64,000 nt of DNA from assembly GCF_008831265.1 (NCBI RefSeq), contig NZ_VTTH01000003.1:62001-126000 (forward strand), in the 5' to 3' direction. The stretch is from Lacisediminimonas profundi. Its GTDB lineage: Bacteria; Pseudomonadota; Gammaproteobacteria; Burkholderiales; Burkholderiaceae_D. The stretch's first letter is position 1, and the number at the start of each line of letters is the position of its first letter. Shown piece after piece: positions 12,601-18,312 of the stretch. The notes under the pieces are model-generated. The model saw only the letters and a list, made by a program, of their open reading frames with translations, was not told the origin of the DNA and did not search any database. The translations under genes and the position numbers were made by a program.

Positions 12601-14139
12601 GGCCAGTTGCGATTCGCTCAACGCTGTGCGGGCAAGGATCGCCCGCAAGGCATCGCGCATGTCGGAATCCACGCCGTAGCGCGCATCGGTGTAGAGGATG
12701 GTGCTCGTCCGTTGCCCGAGTCCGTTGTACCGGTACTCGGTCACGCGTCCTTCAGCGCTGACGGCAAAGCGCAGGTGGCCTCTGCTGTCCCAGGCGTAAC
12801 GCGTGTTCGATTCGGGCACGCCGGTCGCGGCATTGGACAGCCTTTCGACCAGCAGGCGGTTGCGGGCATCGAACACGCGCGTGACGGTGGTGCCGGCGGC
12901 GTCCCGTTGCCTCACCAGGTTGCCGTTGGCGTCGTATTCGTAGCTGACGCTGTTGCCGCGCGCATCGGTCTGGCGGAGCAGGTCGCCGTTGGCGTTGTAG
13001 TCCCATGACAGCAGCTGGCGCTTGCCACCCACGGCCGGGCCCTGCAGGCTGATCAGGCGTCCGGCACTGTCGCTGGTGAAGATGGTCTGGCTGCCGGCGG
13101 CATCGGTGACGATGGTGCGCGAAGTTGCTGAGGGTGCTGAAGTTGCCGGAGTAGCCGAAGTAGTCGAAGAATCCGAAGTAGCCGAATTTTCCGATTCCCA
13201 GGCCAGGCTGGTCATCCGACCGAGCGCGTCGGTGATGTTTGTCACGCGCCAGCTGCCGTCCACCAGCGCATAGGTGAAGGCGACGTCGACGCCATCGGAC
13301 TGGCTGATGCGCGCAACCCGGTTGCTATAGCTAATGCTGCCCCCATCGCTGCCGGCGGGGCGGTCATCGTATGCATAGCTTGTGACGAAGACATTGCCGT
13401 CGGCGATGCTGCCATCCTGCGGCGACAGGTCGGTGATCGCCTGCGTCAGGCGGCCATTGGCGTCGTAGGCATAGCGGGTGCGTATGAGTGTGGCGCCGGT
13501 GCTGGTGACGGTGCGGGTCTGGCCCAGCTGGTTGCCGTAATAGTCGAGATTGGTGCGCTCGCCGTTTGCGCTGAGCACGCTGGTCAGCAGCTTGCCGGTG
13601 TAGATGAAGCTGAGGCCGAAGCCATCGGCGTCGGCATGGCGGATCAGCTTGCCGGCCGATCCGGACCAATCATAGGTTTCGGTAGCCTGGGTGTCGCCGT
13701 CGGTCCAGGTCCATGTGCCGTTCGAAAAGCCCAGAGTGTCGTAGCTGCCGGCGCCATCGGTGCCGAGGTACATGCCGCGCGCCGCGTCCCATGCATAGGC
13801 CTGTTCGGCGCCGTCGCCATCGACGCGGCGGATGGTGCTGCCGGCGGTATTGACGATGCCGGCCAGTTGCCCGACGCTGCGATACAGTCCGATGCGCCAG
13901 TTGTCGGCATTGTCGTCGTCGAGCAAGCCCTGGCTGTTATAGGTGCGGACAATGCCGATGTCGGGTCCGCGGCCGAGCAGGACATCGTCCTGCCGCTGCA
14001 ATACCAGATTGCCGGTACGGGCGTTGACGAAGCCCATCGTTCCTGCCTGCCCGAGCGCCGCGGCGCCAATCTGCTGACCTGGAATCGACAAGTAGCTGTT
14101 CCCCAGCCCCAACCCGCTGCCTGATACGACTGCCACCAT
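658..14139 (-). CDS. Giant YD/RHS-repeat polymorphic toxin with LysM and glycine-zipper region
   Basis: 4,493 residues. The N-terminus (MVAVVSGSGLGLGNSYLSIP) has no signal peptide; dozens of YD repeats of the type YDxxGxL/DxxGR fill most of residues 30-3700 and should form a spiral shell. Beta-sandwich-like modules interrupt the repeats near residues 1830-2180 and 2910-3160. A LysM-like module lies near 3760-3810 (VNQGDTLRSIAQATYGD), followed by alternating Gly/Ala/Val hydrophobic stretches (about 3850-4010). The last ~150 residues form a distinct tip with motifs LKHSVLSGGKPV, AGEATV and NRISGHFKP, presumably the toxic domain; its activity is unknown to me. I do not see the canonical RHS DPxGxxGG self-cleavage motif. 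No PAAR, VgrG or Tc partner is nearby. A G-rich stretch precedes the ATG at 14139. Confidence 0.9.
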   Translation of the reverse strand: MVAVVSGSGLGLGNSYLSIPGQQIGAAALGQAGTMGFVNARTGNLVLQRQDDVLLGRGPDIGIVRTYNSQGLLDDDNADNWRIGLYRSVGQLAGIVNTAGSTIRRVDGDGAEQAYAWDAARGMYLGTDGAGSYDTLGFSNGTWTWTDGDTQATETYDWSGSAGKLIRHADADGFGLSFIYTGKLLTSVLSANGERTNLDYYGNQLGQTRTVTSTGATLIRTRYAYDANGRLTQAITDLSPQDGSIADGNVFVTSYAYDDRPAGSDGGSISYSNRVARISQSDGVDVAFTYALVDGSWRVTNITDALGRMTSLAWESENSATSDSSTTSATPATSAPSATSRTIVTDAAGSQTIFTSDSAGRLISLQGPAVGGKRQLLSWDYNANGDLLRQTDARGNSVSYEYDANGNLVRQRDAAGTTVTRVFDARNRLLVERLSNAATGVPESNTRYAWDSRGHLRFAVSAEGRVTEYRYNGLGQRTSTILYTDARYGVDSDMRDALRAILARTALSESQLAAWVAGSSVDKTRSLRTDTSYDFRGQASSVTTFARNDAAGNGIRDGAQSTTSYVYDQAGQLLSTTAAKGVATTGNPGDYLTSFVYDGLGRLSASTDSLGRVTLTQYDSASRRVVTTMANGLISTAVFNAAGELASLLQSDGAQATGTTRYQYDAAGRLRITQDPTGVMSYLLYDEAGRKVASIQADGSLTEYLYNAGNLLVRTISYATALAASALAGLLDASGNPANVALASIRPAISDNDRSSWNFHDAANRLVKTVDEEGFVSQQSYDAAGNVISTLRFATAVPVKDITAATLPADPAVSPAASPEDRRTRYFFDADGKPAATLDAAGYLSASEYDGAGRLIHTIAYARQSDEALRSSGTLAELRPAASDQDIHGWMLYDGRGNVTATLDGEGYLSESLHDLNGNQTRQVRYANKALIAPQSITASTSIAALRPASSARDQMTTRSFTALDQLETLTDYQGTITRYTYDQAGKLIATDKAWGTAEVRTLQSRYDRQGRLTGELSAEGSAQLAGLSALAAPTAGQVDAIWSNWGLTHTYDRAGRRSSTTDANGNRTLFYYNTDGQLTHTINALGEVSEVRFNALNQATQTIRYGTRIAAATLDALPGGLIDAALTAAIDAIVDTALDSVHSSTYTLRGQLASATDALGAVSSNAYNAFGELASRTMPATMAVAAGTSLVPSLDPSLDPSLDPSLDPSLVPRFAPHFRHDHYRYDQRGQLVQVREDANGLDRVSTTVHDAFGRTVLEVDASGNRRAASHDRLGRVVQTIDSLGAVRSTTYDAFSRTLTQTDALGNVTTTSYSAIARSVTLTTAEGISITSRANRHGQVISMTDGRGNTSSSTYDRNGNLLRSTEPASSTTSAGRTRSNDYDRAGQLIASTDAGGVRTTHVYDAANRVLVRRLDPEGLNIATRYAWDAKGQAISVTDANGVETRTSHDLNGQVVQVAVDPDGLNLRTSWTYDQLGNTLTITEGAGTPTARVTAYLYDTLGRRIEETIDPAGLALSSRYAYDQHDNLVAKTDANGHVTRYFFDAGKQLVYSIDPLGGVTQNVHDANGRVIRVINYARPLGGLAESTSSTGIVENIASEIVTSPDDRVTRTVFDRDGRAVYAIDSLNHVTQNIHDANGNVIQTIAYARPIDLATDLAIDLETDLATDLATDLAIDLATGLPAGLPNEPPADPGMDDIAAAVLAVASTTQDRSTRTVYDAANRAVYVIDAAGAVQQNVHDAQGNAVRAVAYANLVDLAGNPGMDAVAAALVPDPARDQVTRTVRDAAGRPAFVIDGLGYVKEARYDALGRVLRTISHARPIAITIVIGRAPAMVVADVEAALGLDSVPSTAMTGMRNPVQPFQWVGSARSDVVTAQTENVAMTISTYMTGTVPIVNLSWPGKPPAGTTVSFEYRPAGSTGSFAEPPVSITGGFLKPTKQQVGLSGAIYSYEYRIRYTDSTGQVLRSAAGTFNLAMGTFTAAFKFTKVTSTAVAGSSISGYIAAADVAAIAYLDAVVADKSTGKAISTARTWPGYEPGYNGHVNLSVGTELPEGSYTISIRIRKKDGTEITQPGFNYEVGLQATGEASTTIAWNAGKQPPDTSVQFEYAPLRSTSFTTATVERFGLLHQVVLAAPSPGPYQYRVRYIDNASGAVVKEAHGQFSAGAKGTAIVASLQFAPGNATIASQVNTFSYDSAGRLVASTDAAGYTESWIRDALGNKKSFVNKNGAEWKYEHDAAGRLVTETSPAVAVTSVSDNLVATTESSALQTRLDYDALGNLTSRTEAWGRPEARTTRHEYDALGRQVETIHPEVRVYGSDNLATNGLDGVVKRTEVRISPTSIVRYDRFGNAIVSIDAAGGYSYKLYDQLGRVTYEIDAGRYVTAYDYNAFGQQIRLTRHAWQIGMIIHSQLDDPWTLAEVQARLGTSDGDRSIQTGYDRLGRVVTVIEPQVTAYDSSAAAGSQYFSAGKTTINDYDAFGRVTRQSILRNPVTDTWAHTRSWHDARGNKTAQLDPMGYLSTWEHDAGGNIIRQVEHAKALAAESISATSYGVPVTTTPASNPDSAIGYDRELRFDYDLMNRKIRETRVHVEYASASGTGNSVTSISGDISTEYGYDAVGNLVQLKDANGDISWTWYDALGRIRAVATPASNSAFDAAAIGASTTASTAVSTAVATADATAAGDQQWGMTVLDNDAFGNVTRQTRHANASSGVSAVGYTTPLASNDDQVSFKLYDTHGHMIRAVDAEGKSKYTSYNAMGQVAKEWHAITDADGSIQNVVRVFRYDMLGRQIATTERPVAQSGVTVDLAVNQVAWNAFGEITQKGVNSYQEYFQYNNAGQLWRTNSEDGVNRVYLYDLQGTATAEIRSQQLDLGAYRQASDVAALTANVMRTDTLVDLNERVIGRVLPSFTVERSIEAAAPPAYQAAALDYAVAASGSRYADEGGEFFWGTNQVNLSWTPLGGWGDGTVYVEINYTDPTTAWYDEYGTRYLSSKSYGLEISPLTTDTGTTLEWPAQVTGGGIESINWVALYKRDVNGNWLKVYQTGAPGPQQKQFMVATPTEPGGRMEVRLRAAGSTSWFPATVTDMGRQTIINTANLNQGGVYDYEILYYHRNGVTGQPDLTPYAHATGQLGINGAYGWMSVTTAAGNDVVTHTPVIRQSLDRWGNVIEVSNAGNPGDPGIADNAEYAATTRYRYNDLNKVVQQTSPEVDIWGENGVARRSTPVSWKYYDKLGRELGTRDANGKLNTVARDAAGHVIAEYHADGGIVTHTHDVLGRKSSTRNANGNITSWTWDRMDRLKSERRPIGADYYDYDEAGNRIREYGNRLAITNWYDTRGKLVRTRLPMGQETTYQYDTRGNKIRERDANGFVASWTYDYFGRVRLHFDLGGANTSYSYNRAGLLVSQTNTRGQNLAYTWYENGAARSTVDKALNAETFYEYDAAGNRTRERFRKAGVTHQDNRIAFDSLGRITFVQDNRYALSYGYDANGNRRFNRASYYDTAGAKRSVENWYRYDSMNRIRLSQGVLANGYITINDAQGVILSYDLAGNRSSAFSIVPGAGWNENYYYDRNNRLTLSMRSESVGSSRSYDGAGRVMEQISVAGTSYRRTVNDYNANSWLSSQQTFNGAGTRQSATQYTGYDNTGNLLSWQTTVFTGTPYTNFYSQEAYARFETYKERVIHGSSTLFQPGTTTSSYDVNGNLIAVSDQFAGSKYRSFVTDQAGHILNKSENGSTQYYFHVNDKPSGSTAASGADFDFNYTPVSERYPASTPGTWVVNQGDTLRSIAQATYGDARLWYLIADANGLRTDADLGVGRRLTVPNKITNLYNDSSTFKPYAAGTIIGDTTPTLPDPPPAPQASSGGGCGGLGSILVAVVTIAVASITAGAVLATMSSVLGGLAGTVAAGAIGGAVGSIAGQGVAIALGMQDKLSWDAVAMGAIGGGVGAYVGPAGSGATGLMTNAVATSVATQGIAIVVGLQDQFSWQAVAAAAVGAGIGATVGKTIAESLERGLKSAGAGFANVAARIAAGMVRSAAQVMVRGGRMELAAVSADAFGNVLGNGIVGAMGRGSQQAAVLYGEKEQAQDFDRENTRFISATQANAGDIANMERAQWLLENSVAGPGVGVAQSGGDRLRLSSADDIPIDMPHATTDPRVLETRTLADQFNALRISQAIADGEDLAPTTANAARLRLYDMSGGGMPVKSAYPNSFEYSDPMTGFTNDDTTLDSLGRNASELFKAQVYSRISGSVGAVASGLEIAATAGMSPFGSAVLIPHGIDNLQANLRQTWSGEYTPSSTAQLGMLAGLSPTQAELVNAGVGLLPLAPAALAYGVGKLGPSLMLRSEAYLDSWGLRLSVAESGPRTSAAKSFPNLMPEDLQKDLELAKSLGIAPIKVADPAFAAIAEQGAIKWAVLENGDLVAIPKNVGPYQLKHSVLSGGKPVLTAGEATVDIFGNIKHGHDINRISGHFKPSNGSLQIGVDAFINAGISFKKVDPSLPQEFYWGF
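6110..6235. repeat. In-frame Ala/Thr/Ser codon expansion inside the RHS gene
   Basis: An irregular GC-rich triplet-phased repeat encodes an Ala/Thr/Ser/Val linker (about AIGASTTASTAVSTAVATAD) between two YD repeats. The reading frame stays open. It probably arose by replication slippage in a tolerant loop. Confidence 0.6.
9111..9194. repeat. Seven 12-bp tandem units inside the RHS gene
   Basis: Seven consecutive 12-bp units of the form TCGCCAGATCAG, with A/G and T/G variants, encode an (Ala/Thr)-(Ile/Thr)-Asp-Leu tetrapeptide series on the minus strand. The array sits in a linker between YD repeats and preserves frame, so copy number can change without breaking the protein. Confidence 0.85.
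10499..10570. repeat. Six 12-bp tandem units inside the RHS gene
   Basis: About six 12-bp units (core CTCGGATCCAAG) encode SLVP-(SLDP)x4-SLVP on the minus strand. Inner units are nearly identical and the outer two differ by one residue, the usual pattern of a young array expanding from its middle. Confidence 0.85.
13126..13197. repeat. Triplet-phased Ser/Thr/Ala repeat inside the RHS gene
   Basis: An irregular 9- to 15-bp repeat built around GCCGAAGTA-like words encodes a Ser/Thr/Ala/Pro linker (about TSDSSTTSATPATSAPSATS) near residue 320. Frame is kept. Confidence 0.6.
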
Positions 14140-14345
14140 ACTGCCGCCCCCCGGAGATCGTCATGGTTGGGCCAGCAAGTGCAGAGAAATGGCAGAGCGT
14201 TCGAACATCGCCGTGCGTCACCTGGCAAACACCTGACTTCCAACATTTGGCCGATCCTGCACCATCAGCAAAGTGGAATAAACAAGTGTGAATGAGCGCT
14301 GCGCTTGAACCGCCGCTTCCGGCCGGCATCCGCCCGGAAGTGCAA

Positions 14346-14378
14346 AATAAATGGGGTCAGAGTCTGACCCCATTTATT
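14346..14378. repeat. Perfect 33-bp palindrome in the gap upstream of the RHS gene
   Basis: Arms AATAAATGGGGTCAGA (14346-14361) and TCTGACCCCATTTATT (14363-14378) are perfectly complementary around a single G. This is the clearest element in the 316-base gap 14140-14455, which also holds a shorter inverted repeat (CTTCCGG/CCGGAAG, about 14326-14340) and, at about 14395-14416, one copy of the TTCAAGGCTGA-CATTACCCAT motif that ends the long intergenic repeats elsewhere in the window. Palindromes with a TGGGGTCAGA/TCTGACCCCA core are dispersed repeats in many betaproteobacteria. With both flanks AT-rich it could also terminate transcription in either direction. The RHS promoter must lie in this gap, but I could not identify it. 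Confidence 0.8.
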
Positions 14379-14455
14379 ACAGGTGAGCTGATTCAAGGGC
14401 TGACCATTACCCATATCCTGTGTTCTTTCCCGCCAACAGCCCTACAATCCTGCCT

Positions 14456-15889
14456 ATGACTCCATCTTCCCCGCCCATTCCCGCCGATCTCGCGGCCGTG
14501 CTCCAGCAGGCCCAGGCCGCCCGTAACGCTTCCAACTGGACCGCCGCCATCGGGCTGTACCTGAAAGCGATGTCCGCCGCCCCGAAAAGCGCTGAGATCC
14601 AGCACAACCTTTCCCTGTGCCTGTACGGCATCGGCAACCACAAGGCGGCCATCATCGCGGCCGAAAACGCGCTGGCCCTGAAGCCGGCCCTGTGGCAGAG
14701 CAAGATCATCCTGGCCCGGTCGCGCAAGGCGCAGGGCGAGATGGAAACCGCAGACCAGGTCTTCAGCGAGGTATTGACGGCAGATCCCCTGAACGCTTCC
14801 GCGCTGCTCGGCCGTGCCGACCTGGCGATGAATGAATTCGGCGATCCGCTGGCCGCGGTGCGGCTGGTGCAGCCCTTGTGGAACGATCCGTCGCAGCGCA
14901 ATGATGCCGAACTGACGACCCTGATGGCCTCGCTGTACGACCGCGACATCGGGTCGGTGGAGCTGACCCAGCAGGTGATGGATTTTTCCCGGCGCGCTTT
15001 GCGCATGCCTGATTTCTCGTTTCGTCCGCGCCCGTTGCGGCCGCTGCGTCCGGCCTCGGCGCGGCCCAGGGTGGCGCTGCTGTCGCCCTTGCTCTGCGTG
15101 TCGCCGGTGTACTTCCTGACCATCGCCGGCTTCCGGCATGTGGCAAAGGGCTGCGACATCGTGGTGTTCAATCGCGGGTCCAAGAAGGACTGGGCCACCG
15201 ATGCCTTCCGCGAGATTGCGGCGGAATGGCTCGATGTGCAGCACCTGCCGGCACCACAACTGGCGCAGGCCATTCACGATGCCGACATCGAGGTGCTGTA
15301 CGACCTGGGTGGGTGGATGGACCCGGTCGGGTTGCAAGCCTTGTCGGCCAAGCCGGCGCGGCAGCAGTTCAAATGGGTGGGCGGGCAGAGCATCACGACC
15401 GGCCTCACTACCTTCGACGGCTGGATCGGCGACGAAGCCCAGTCCCCGACCTACCTGCAGCCGCTGTACACCGAGCCGCTGATCAATATCGAAGGCGGCT
15501 ACGCCACCTACACGCCGCCGCCCTACATGCCCGAGCCTGCCGCAGTGAAGAGCGATGTGCCGGTGATCTTTGCCAATCCGGCCAAGGTGTCGCGCGCTTT
15601 CCTGCAGATGCTGGCGGCGTTGCCGGGCAAGAAGTGCTTCGTGCACCGGCAGTACAAGTACGCGCGGGTTCGCGAGCGCATCGAGATGGTGCTCGATCCG
15701 CGGCAGGTGGAATATGTTCTCCCCGGCTCGCATCAGGAGGCACTGGAGGCGGTCAACCAGCACAAGGTCATGCTTGACACGTTTCCGTACAGCGGCGGCT
15801 TGACGGCGCGCGAGGCGAGGGCGCTTGGTGTGGGTGTGAAGACGCGGGTGGGGGAGTTGTTTTGCGAGCGGCATGGCGCTACGCTCTGA
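14456..15889 (+). CDS. TPR-containing GT41 (SPINDLY/OGT-like) glycosyltransferase
   Basis: 477 residues from the ATG at 14456; an in-frame GTG at 14420 would add 12 unconvincing residues. Residues 10-170 are TPR-like helical pairs (AAIGLYLKAMSAAPKSAE, KAAIIAAENALALKP). The C-terminal half has hallmarks of O-GlcNAc-transferase/SPINDLY proteins: a DLGGWMDPVGLQAL segment matching their DLxGH...RL region, then FKWVGGQSITTGLTTFDGWI, and near the end MLDTFPYSGGLTAREARALG, which matches the LDxFPYnGGtTtxeAL donor-binding motif. It should transfer a sugar from a nucleotide sugar to protein side chains or a surface acceptor in the cytoplasm. The rfbA-rfbC pair follows on the same strand, suggesting a shared role in surface glycosylation. 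Acceptor and sugar are unknown. Confidence 0.75.
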   Translation: MTPSSPPIPADLAAVLQQAQAARNASNWTAAIGLYLKAMSAAPKSAEIQHNLSLCLYGIGNHKAAIIAAENALALKPALWQSKIILARSRKAQGEMETADQVFSEVLTADPLNASALLGRADLAMNEFGDPLAAVRLVQPLWNDPSQRNDAELTTLMASLYDRDIGSVELTQQVMDFSRRALRMPDFSFRPRPLRPLRPASARPRVALLSPLLCVSPVYFLTIAGFRHVAKGCDIVVFNRGSKKDWATDAFREIAAEWLDVQHLPAPQLAQAIHDADIEVLYDLGGWMDPVGLQALSAKPARQQFKWVGGQSITTGLTTFDGWIGDEAQSPTYLQPLYTEPLINIEGGYATYTPPPYMPEPAAVKSDVPVIFANPAKVSRAFLQMLAALPGKKCFVHRQYKYARVRERIEMVLDPRQVEYVLPGSHQEALEAVNQHKVMLDTFPYSGGLTAREARALGVGVKTRVGELFCERHGATL

Positions 15890-15955
15890 TGCGCCGCACT
15901 GCATGCAGGGCGGACACAGGGATCAGGACATGGAACACAGGACTCGGGAATTGAA

Positions 15956-16858
15956 ATGCCATTAACTACAGATGCGCCGGCCCGGCGCGGGATCATTCTT
16001 GCCGGCGGTTCGGGTACGCGCCTGCACCCGGTCACGGTGTCAGTGTCGAAGCAACTGCTGCCGGTGTATGACAAGCCGATGATCTATTACCCGCTCAGCA
16101 CGCTGATGCTGGCGGGCATACGCGACATTTTGCTGATTTCCACGCCGCAGGACCTGCCGCGTTTCCAGCATCTGCTGCAAGACGGCAGCCAGTGGGGCAT
16201 CAACTTGCAGTACGCGGAGCAGGCCTCGCCGGACGGGCTGGCACAGGCTTTCATCATCGGCCGCGATTTCCTCGGCAACCAGCCATCGTGCCTGATCCTG
16301 GGCGACAACATTTTCTACGGCCACGACTTTGACAGCCAGTTACGCGCGGCTTGCGCGCAGTCGCAAGGGGCGCGGGTTTTTGCGTATCACGTGCAAGACC
16401 CGGAGCGTTACGGCGTGGTGGAGTTCGATGCGAATCGGCGCGCGGTCAGCATCGAAGAAAAGCCGGCTGTCCCGAAATCGAATTACGCAGTCACGGGGCT
16501 GTATTTCTATGACCAGCAGGTGTGCGACATCGCGGCCTCGGTCCAGCCTTCGGCGCGCGGCGAACTGGAGATCACCGACGTCAATCGTGCCTACCTGGCG
16601 CAGGGCCAGCTCGACGTGCAGGTAATGGGCCGCGGCATGGCCTGGCTGGACACGGGCACGCACGAATCGCTGCTGGACGCTTCGCAGTACATTGCCACGA
16701 TCGAAAAGCGGCAGGGGCTGAAGGTGGCGTGTCCGGAGGAGATTGCCTACCGCAAGGGCTACATCGACGCCGCGCAGGTCGCCCGGCTGGCCGAGCCGCT
16801 GAAGAAGAGCGGGTACGGGCAGTATCTGTTGAACATCCTGGATTCAAAGGTTTATTGA
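15956..16858 (+). CDS. rfbA: Glucose-1-phosphate thymidylyltransferase
   Basis: 300 residues, the usual length of RmlA/RfbA. It makes dTDP-glucose from dTTP and glucose-1-phosphate, the first step of dTDP-L-rhamnose synthesis. The nucleotide-binding signature [11 protein letters not shown] is near residues 17-27, followed by [17 protein letters not shown], the allosteric/substrate loop typical of the family; ILGDNIFYG and the [12 protein letters not shown] segment near residue 220 are also family hallmarks. The ATG at 15956 begins 66 bases after the preceding gene. The stop is one base before the rfbC start, so the two are almost certainly co-transcribed. rfbB and rfbD are not in this window. 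Confidence 0.95.
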   Translation: MPLTTDAPARRGIILAGGSGTRLHPVTVSVSKQLLPVYDKPMIYYPLSTLMLAGIRDILLISTPQDLPRFQHLLQDGSQWGINLQYAEQASPDGLAQAFIIGRDFLGNQPSCLILGDNIFYGHDFDSQLRAACAQSQGARVFAYHVQDPERYGVVEFDANRRAVSIEEKPAVPKSNYAVTGLYFYDQQVCDIAASVQPSARGELEITDVNRAYLAQGQLDVQVMGRGMAWLDTGTHESLLDASQYIATIEKRQGLKVACPEEIAYRKGYIDAAQVARLAEPLKKSGYGQYLLNILDSKVY

Positions 16859-16859
16859 G

Positions 16860-17417
16860 ATGCAGTTGATTGACACGGCGATACCCGACGTCAAGCTGAT
16901 CGAGCCGACGGTGTATGGCGACCAGCGCGGGTTTTTTTACGAGAGCTTCAATGCTCGCACCTTTGCCGCGCTGACTGGCGTCTCGACGCCCTTCGTGCAG
17001 GACAACCATTCGCGCTCCATGCGCGGCGTGCTGCGCGGTTTGCATTATCAGATCCGGCAACCACAGGGCAAGCTGGTGCGCGTGGTGTCAGGCGAGATAT
17101 TCGACGTCGCCGTCGACATCCGCCGCGGCTCGCCGACTTTTGGCAAATGGGTGGGGGACTACCTGTCAGAGCAGAACAAGCGCCAGATCTGGGTTCCCGC
17201 CGGCTTTGCCCATGGGTTTGTCGTGGTGTCCGAATTTGCAGAGGTGCTGTACAAGACGACCGATTATTGGGCACCCGAGCACGAGCGCAGCATTTTGTGG
17301 AACGACGCCACGATCGGGATCGAGTGGCCGGATGCCGGGGAACTGGTGTTGTCGGCCAAGGACCTGGCGGGGAAGGCGTTTGAGGAGGCGGAGGTGTTTA
17401 CGGGGTCCGTATCTTGA
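16860..17417 (+). CDS. rfbC: dTDP-4-dehydrorhamnose 3,5-epimerase
   Basis: 185 residues, standard RmlC length. It epimerises dTDP-4-keto-6-deoxyglucose at C3 and C5 in dTDP-L-rhamnose synthesis. Visible hallmarks are DQRGFFYESFN, QDNHSRSMRGVLRGLHYQ (with the catalytic His and substrate-binding Arg residues), GEIFDVAVDIRRGSPTFG and the VPAGFAHGF cupin motif, then YKTTDYWAPEHE. The ATG at 16860 lies immediately after the rfbA stop, implying translational coupling. It is convergent with senC and separated from it by a long composite intergenic repeat. Confidence 0.95.
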   Translation: MQLIDTAIPDVKLIEPTVYGDQRGFFYESFNARTFAALTGVSTPFVQDNHSRSMRGVLRGLHYQIRQPQGKLVRVVSGEIFDVAVDIRRGSPTFGKWVGDYLSEQNKRQIWVPAGFAHGFVVVSEFAEVLYKTTDYWAPEHERSILWNDATIGIEWPDAGELVLSAKDLAGKAFEEAEVFTGSVS

Positions 17418-17434
17418 TTCTTGGCGTGGCCCGA

Positions 17435-17822
17435 CGCACGCCACGAACGATCCCTTCGCTTGAACGCTGAGCATTACCTGCCCATAGCCGTGGGTGAGCG
17501 GTTTGGTGGTTTGGTGGCTTTCTGGCTTGCGGTTCGTTCGGCTGTGTTTGATGGTTGTGGTTGTGAAGCCGGGAGACACCCCGGCGGGTGTGTCCCTTTC
17601 TTTTCAAAAAGAAAGGAACCAAAGAAAACAGGGTCAAAACCCACTTGGCCAACGCTCGCCTCGATAGCCAACCAGACTCGGATGTCTGGGCTAATCCAGT
17701 GCGACGTTCGCGAGTGATGGTCCCTCGGCTGTGTGCCGCTTACCTAATCAGCCAACCCCATGAAGTGTCTTATACCGATGCCCGGCGCACCGTTGACTCT
17801 TAATGGTTTTCGAAGCTTCAAA
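17435..17822 (+). repeat. Intergenic repeat arm A (type 1), left half of composite 1
   Basis: Outer end: a GCACGCCACGAACG motif and a CTTGAACGCTGAGCATTACC terminal motif (about 17433-17480). Then a conserved arm with GTGAAGCCGGGAGACACCCC, a hairpin CCTTTCTTTT/AAAAGAAAGG (17595-17604 and 17607-17616), CAAAACCCACTTGGCCAACG and CAACCAGACTCGGATGTCTG. The inner part is of type 1: CTCGGCTGTGTGCCGCTTAC, CATGAAGTGTCTTATACCGA, ending TTCGAAGCTTCAAA. The same sequence recurs inverted at 22112, 31656 and 45281. Together with arm B it fills the 895-base gap between the convergent ends of rfbC and senC. I found no real gene in it. Confidence 0.9.
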
Positions 17823-17920
17823 TATGCGACGGATCTGCTTCACGAAAGGCAGAGCGCCGCAGTTGCTCCCGGGGATACCCGCGCCCTTGGCAACCCCACC
17901 TCAAGCGCCAATTAACGGCT

Positions 17921-18275
17921 TCGAAAATAATTGGGAGTCAACGAGCGGTGGTGTGCGGTCGGCGGTATTGAAGCGGGTTGACTGATCCCGGTCAGAGGCG
18001 AACGTGTGGCAGGACTTCCCTCGCGATCGTCGCAATGGTTCGGCCCAGACGTCCGAGTCTGGTTGGCTATCGAGGCGGGCGCTGGCCAAGTGGGTTTTGA
18101 CTCTGTTTTCTTTGGTTCCTTTCTTTTTAAAAAGAAAGGAACACACCCGCCGGGGTGTCTCCCGGCTTCACAACCACAACCATCAAACCCAGCCAAACGA
18201 ACCGCAAGCCAAAGAGCCACCAAACCACTCACCCATGAATATGGGTAACGAAAGCCCTTGAAAGGCAGGGAGCAT
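17921..18275 (-). repeat. Intergenic repeat arm B (type 2), right half of composite 1
   Basis: Reads inward on the minus strand with the same outer arm as copy A; the hairpin here is a perfect 22-bp palindrome (18118-18139). The inner part is of type 2: GAACGTGTGGCAGGACTTCC, TTGACTGATCCCGGTCAGAG, GGCGGTATTGAAGCGGGTTG and an inner boundary CGGCTTCGAAAATAATTGGG. It ends at a terminal motif (CATGAATATGGGTAACG, then CCCTTGAAAGGCAGGGA) just before senC. About 100 bp of unrelated spacer (17823-17920) separates A from B. Confidence 0.9.
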
Positions 18276-18312
18276 TAAAGTGACGCTACGGTCGACGCCG
18301 CAAATCGACGTA

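Noticed and set aside
1837-13273. Long plus-strand open frames opposite the RHS gene (up to 816 codons)
   Set aside because: They mirror the YD-repeat periodicity of the minus-strand gene in high-GC DNA, carry no recognisable domain and lack ribosome sites. The minus-strand frame is a single 13.5-kb reading frame with clear YD repeats.
14393-15904. 503-codon minus-strand frame opposite the GT41 gene
   Set aside because: The plus strand gives clear TPR and GT41 motifs; the minus-strand translation is Arg/His-rich shadow sequence.
17421-18261. Several 60- to 106-codon frames in the intergenic repeats (also in 21595-22467, 31676-32061, 44740-45678)
   Set aside because: They are translations of the repeat arms (PGGCVPFF, KRKEPKK and similar) in both orientations, repeated at each copy, without domains or conserved starts.
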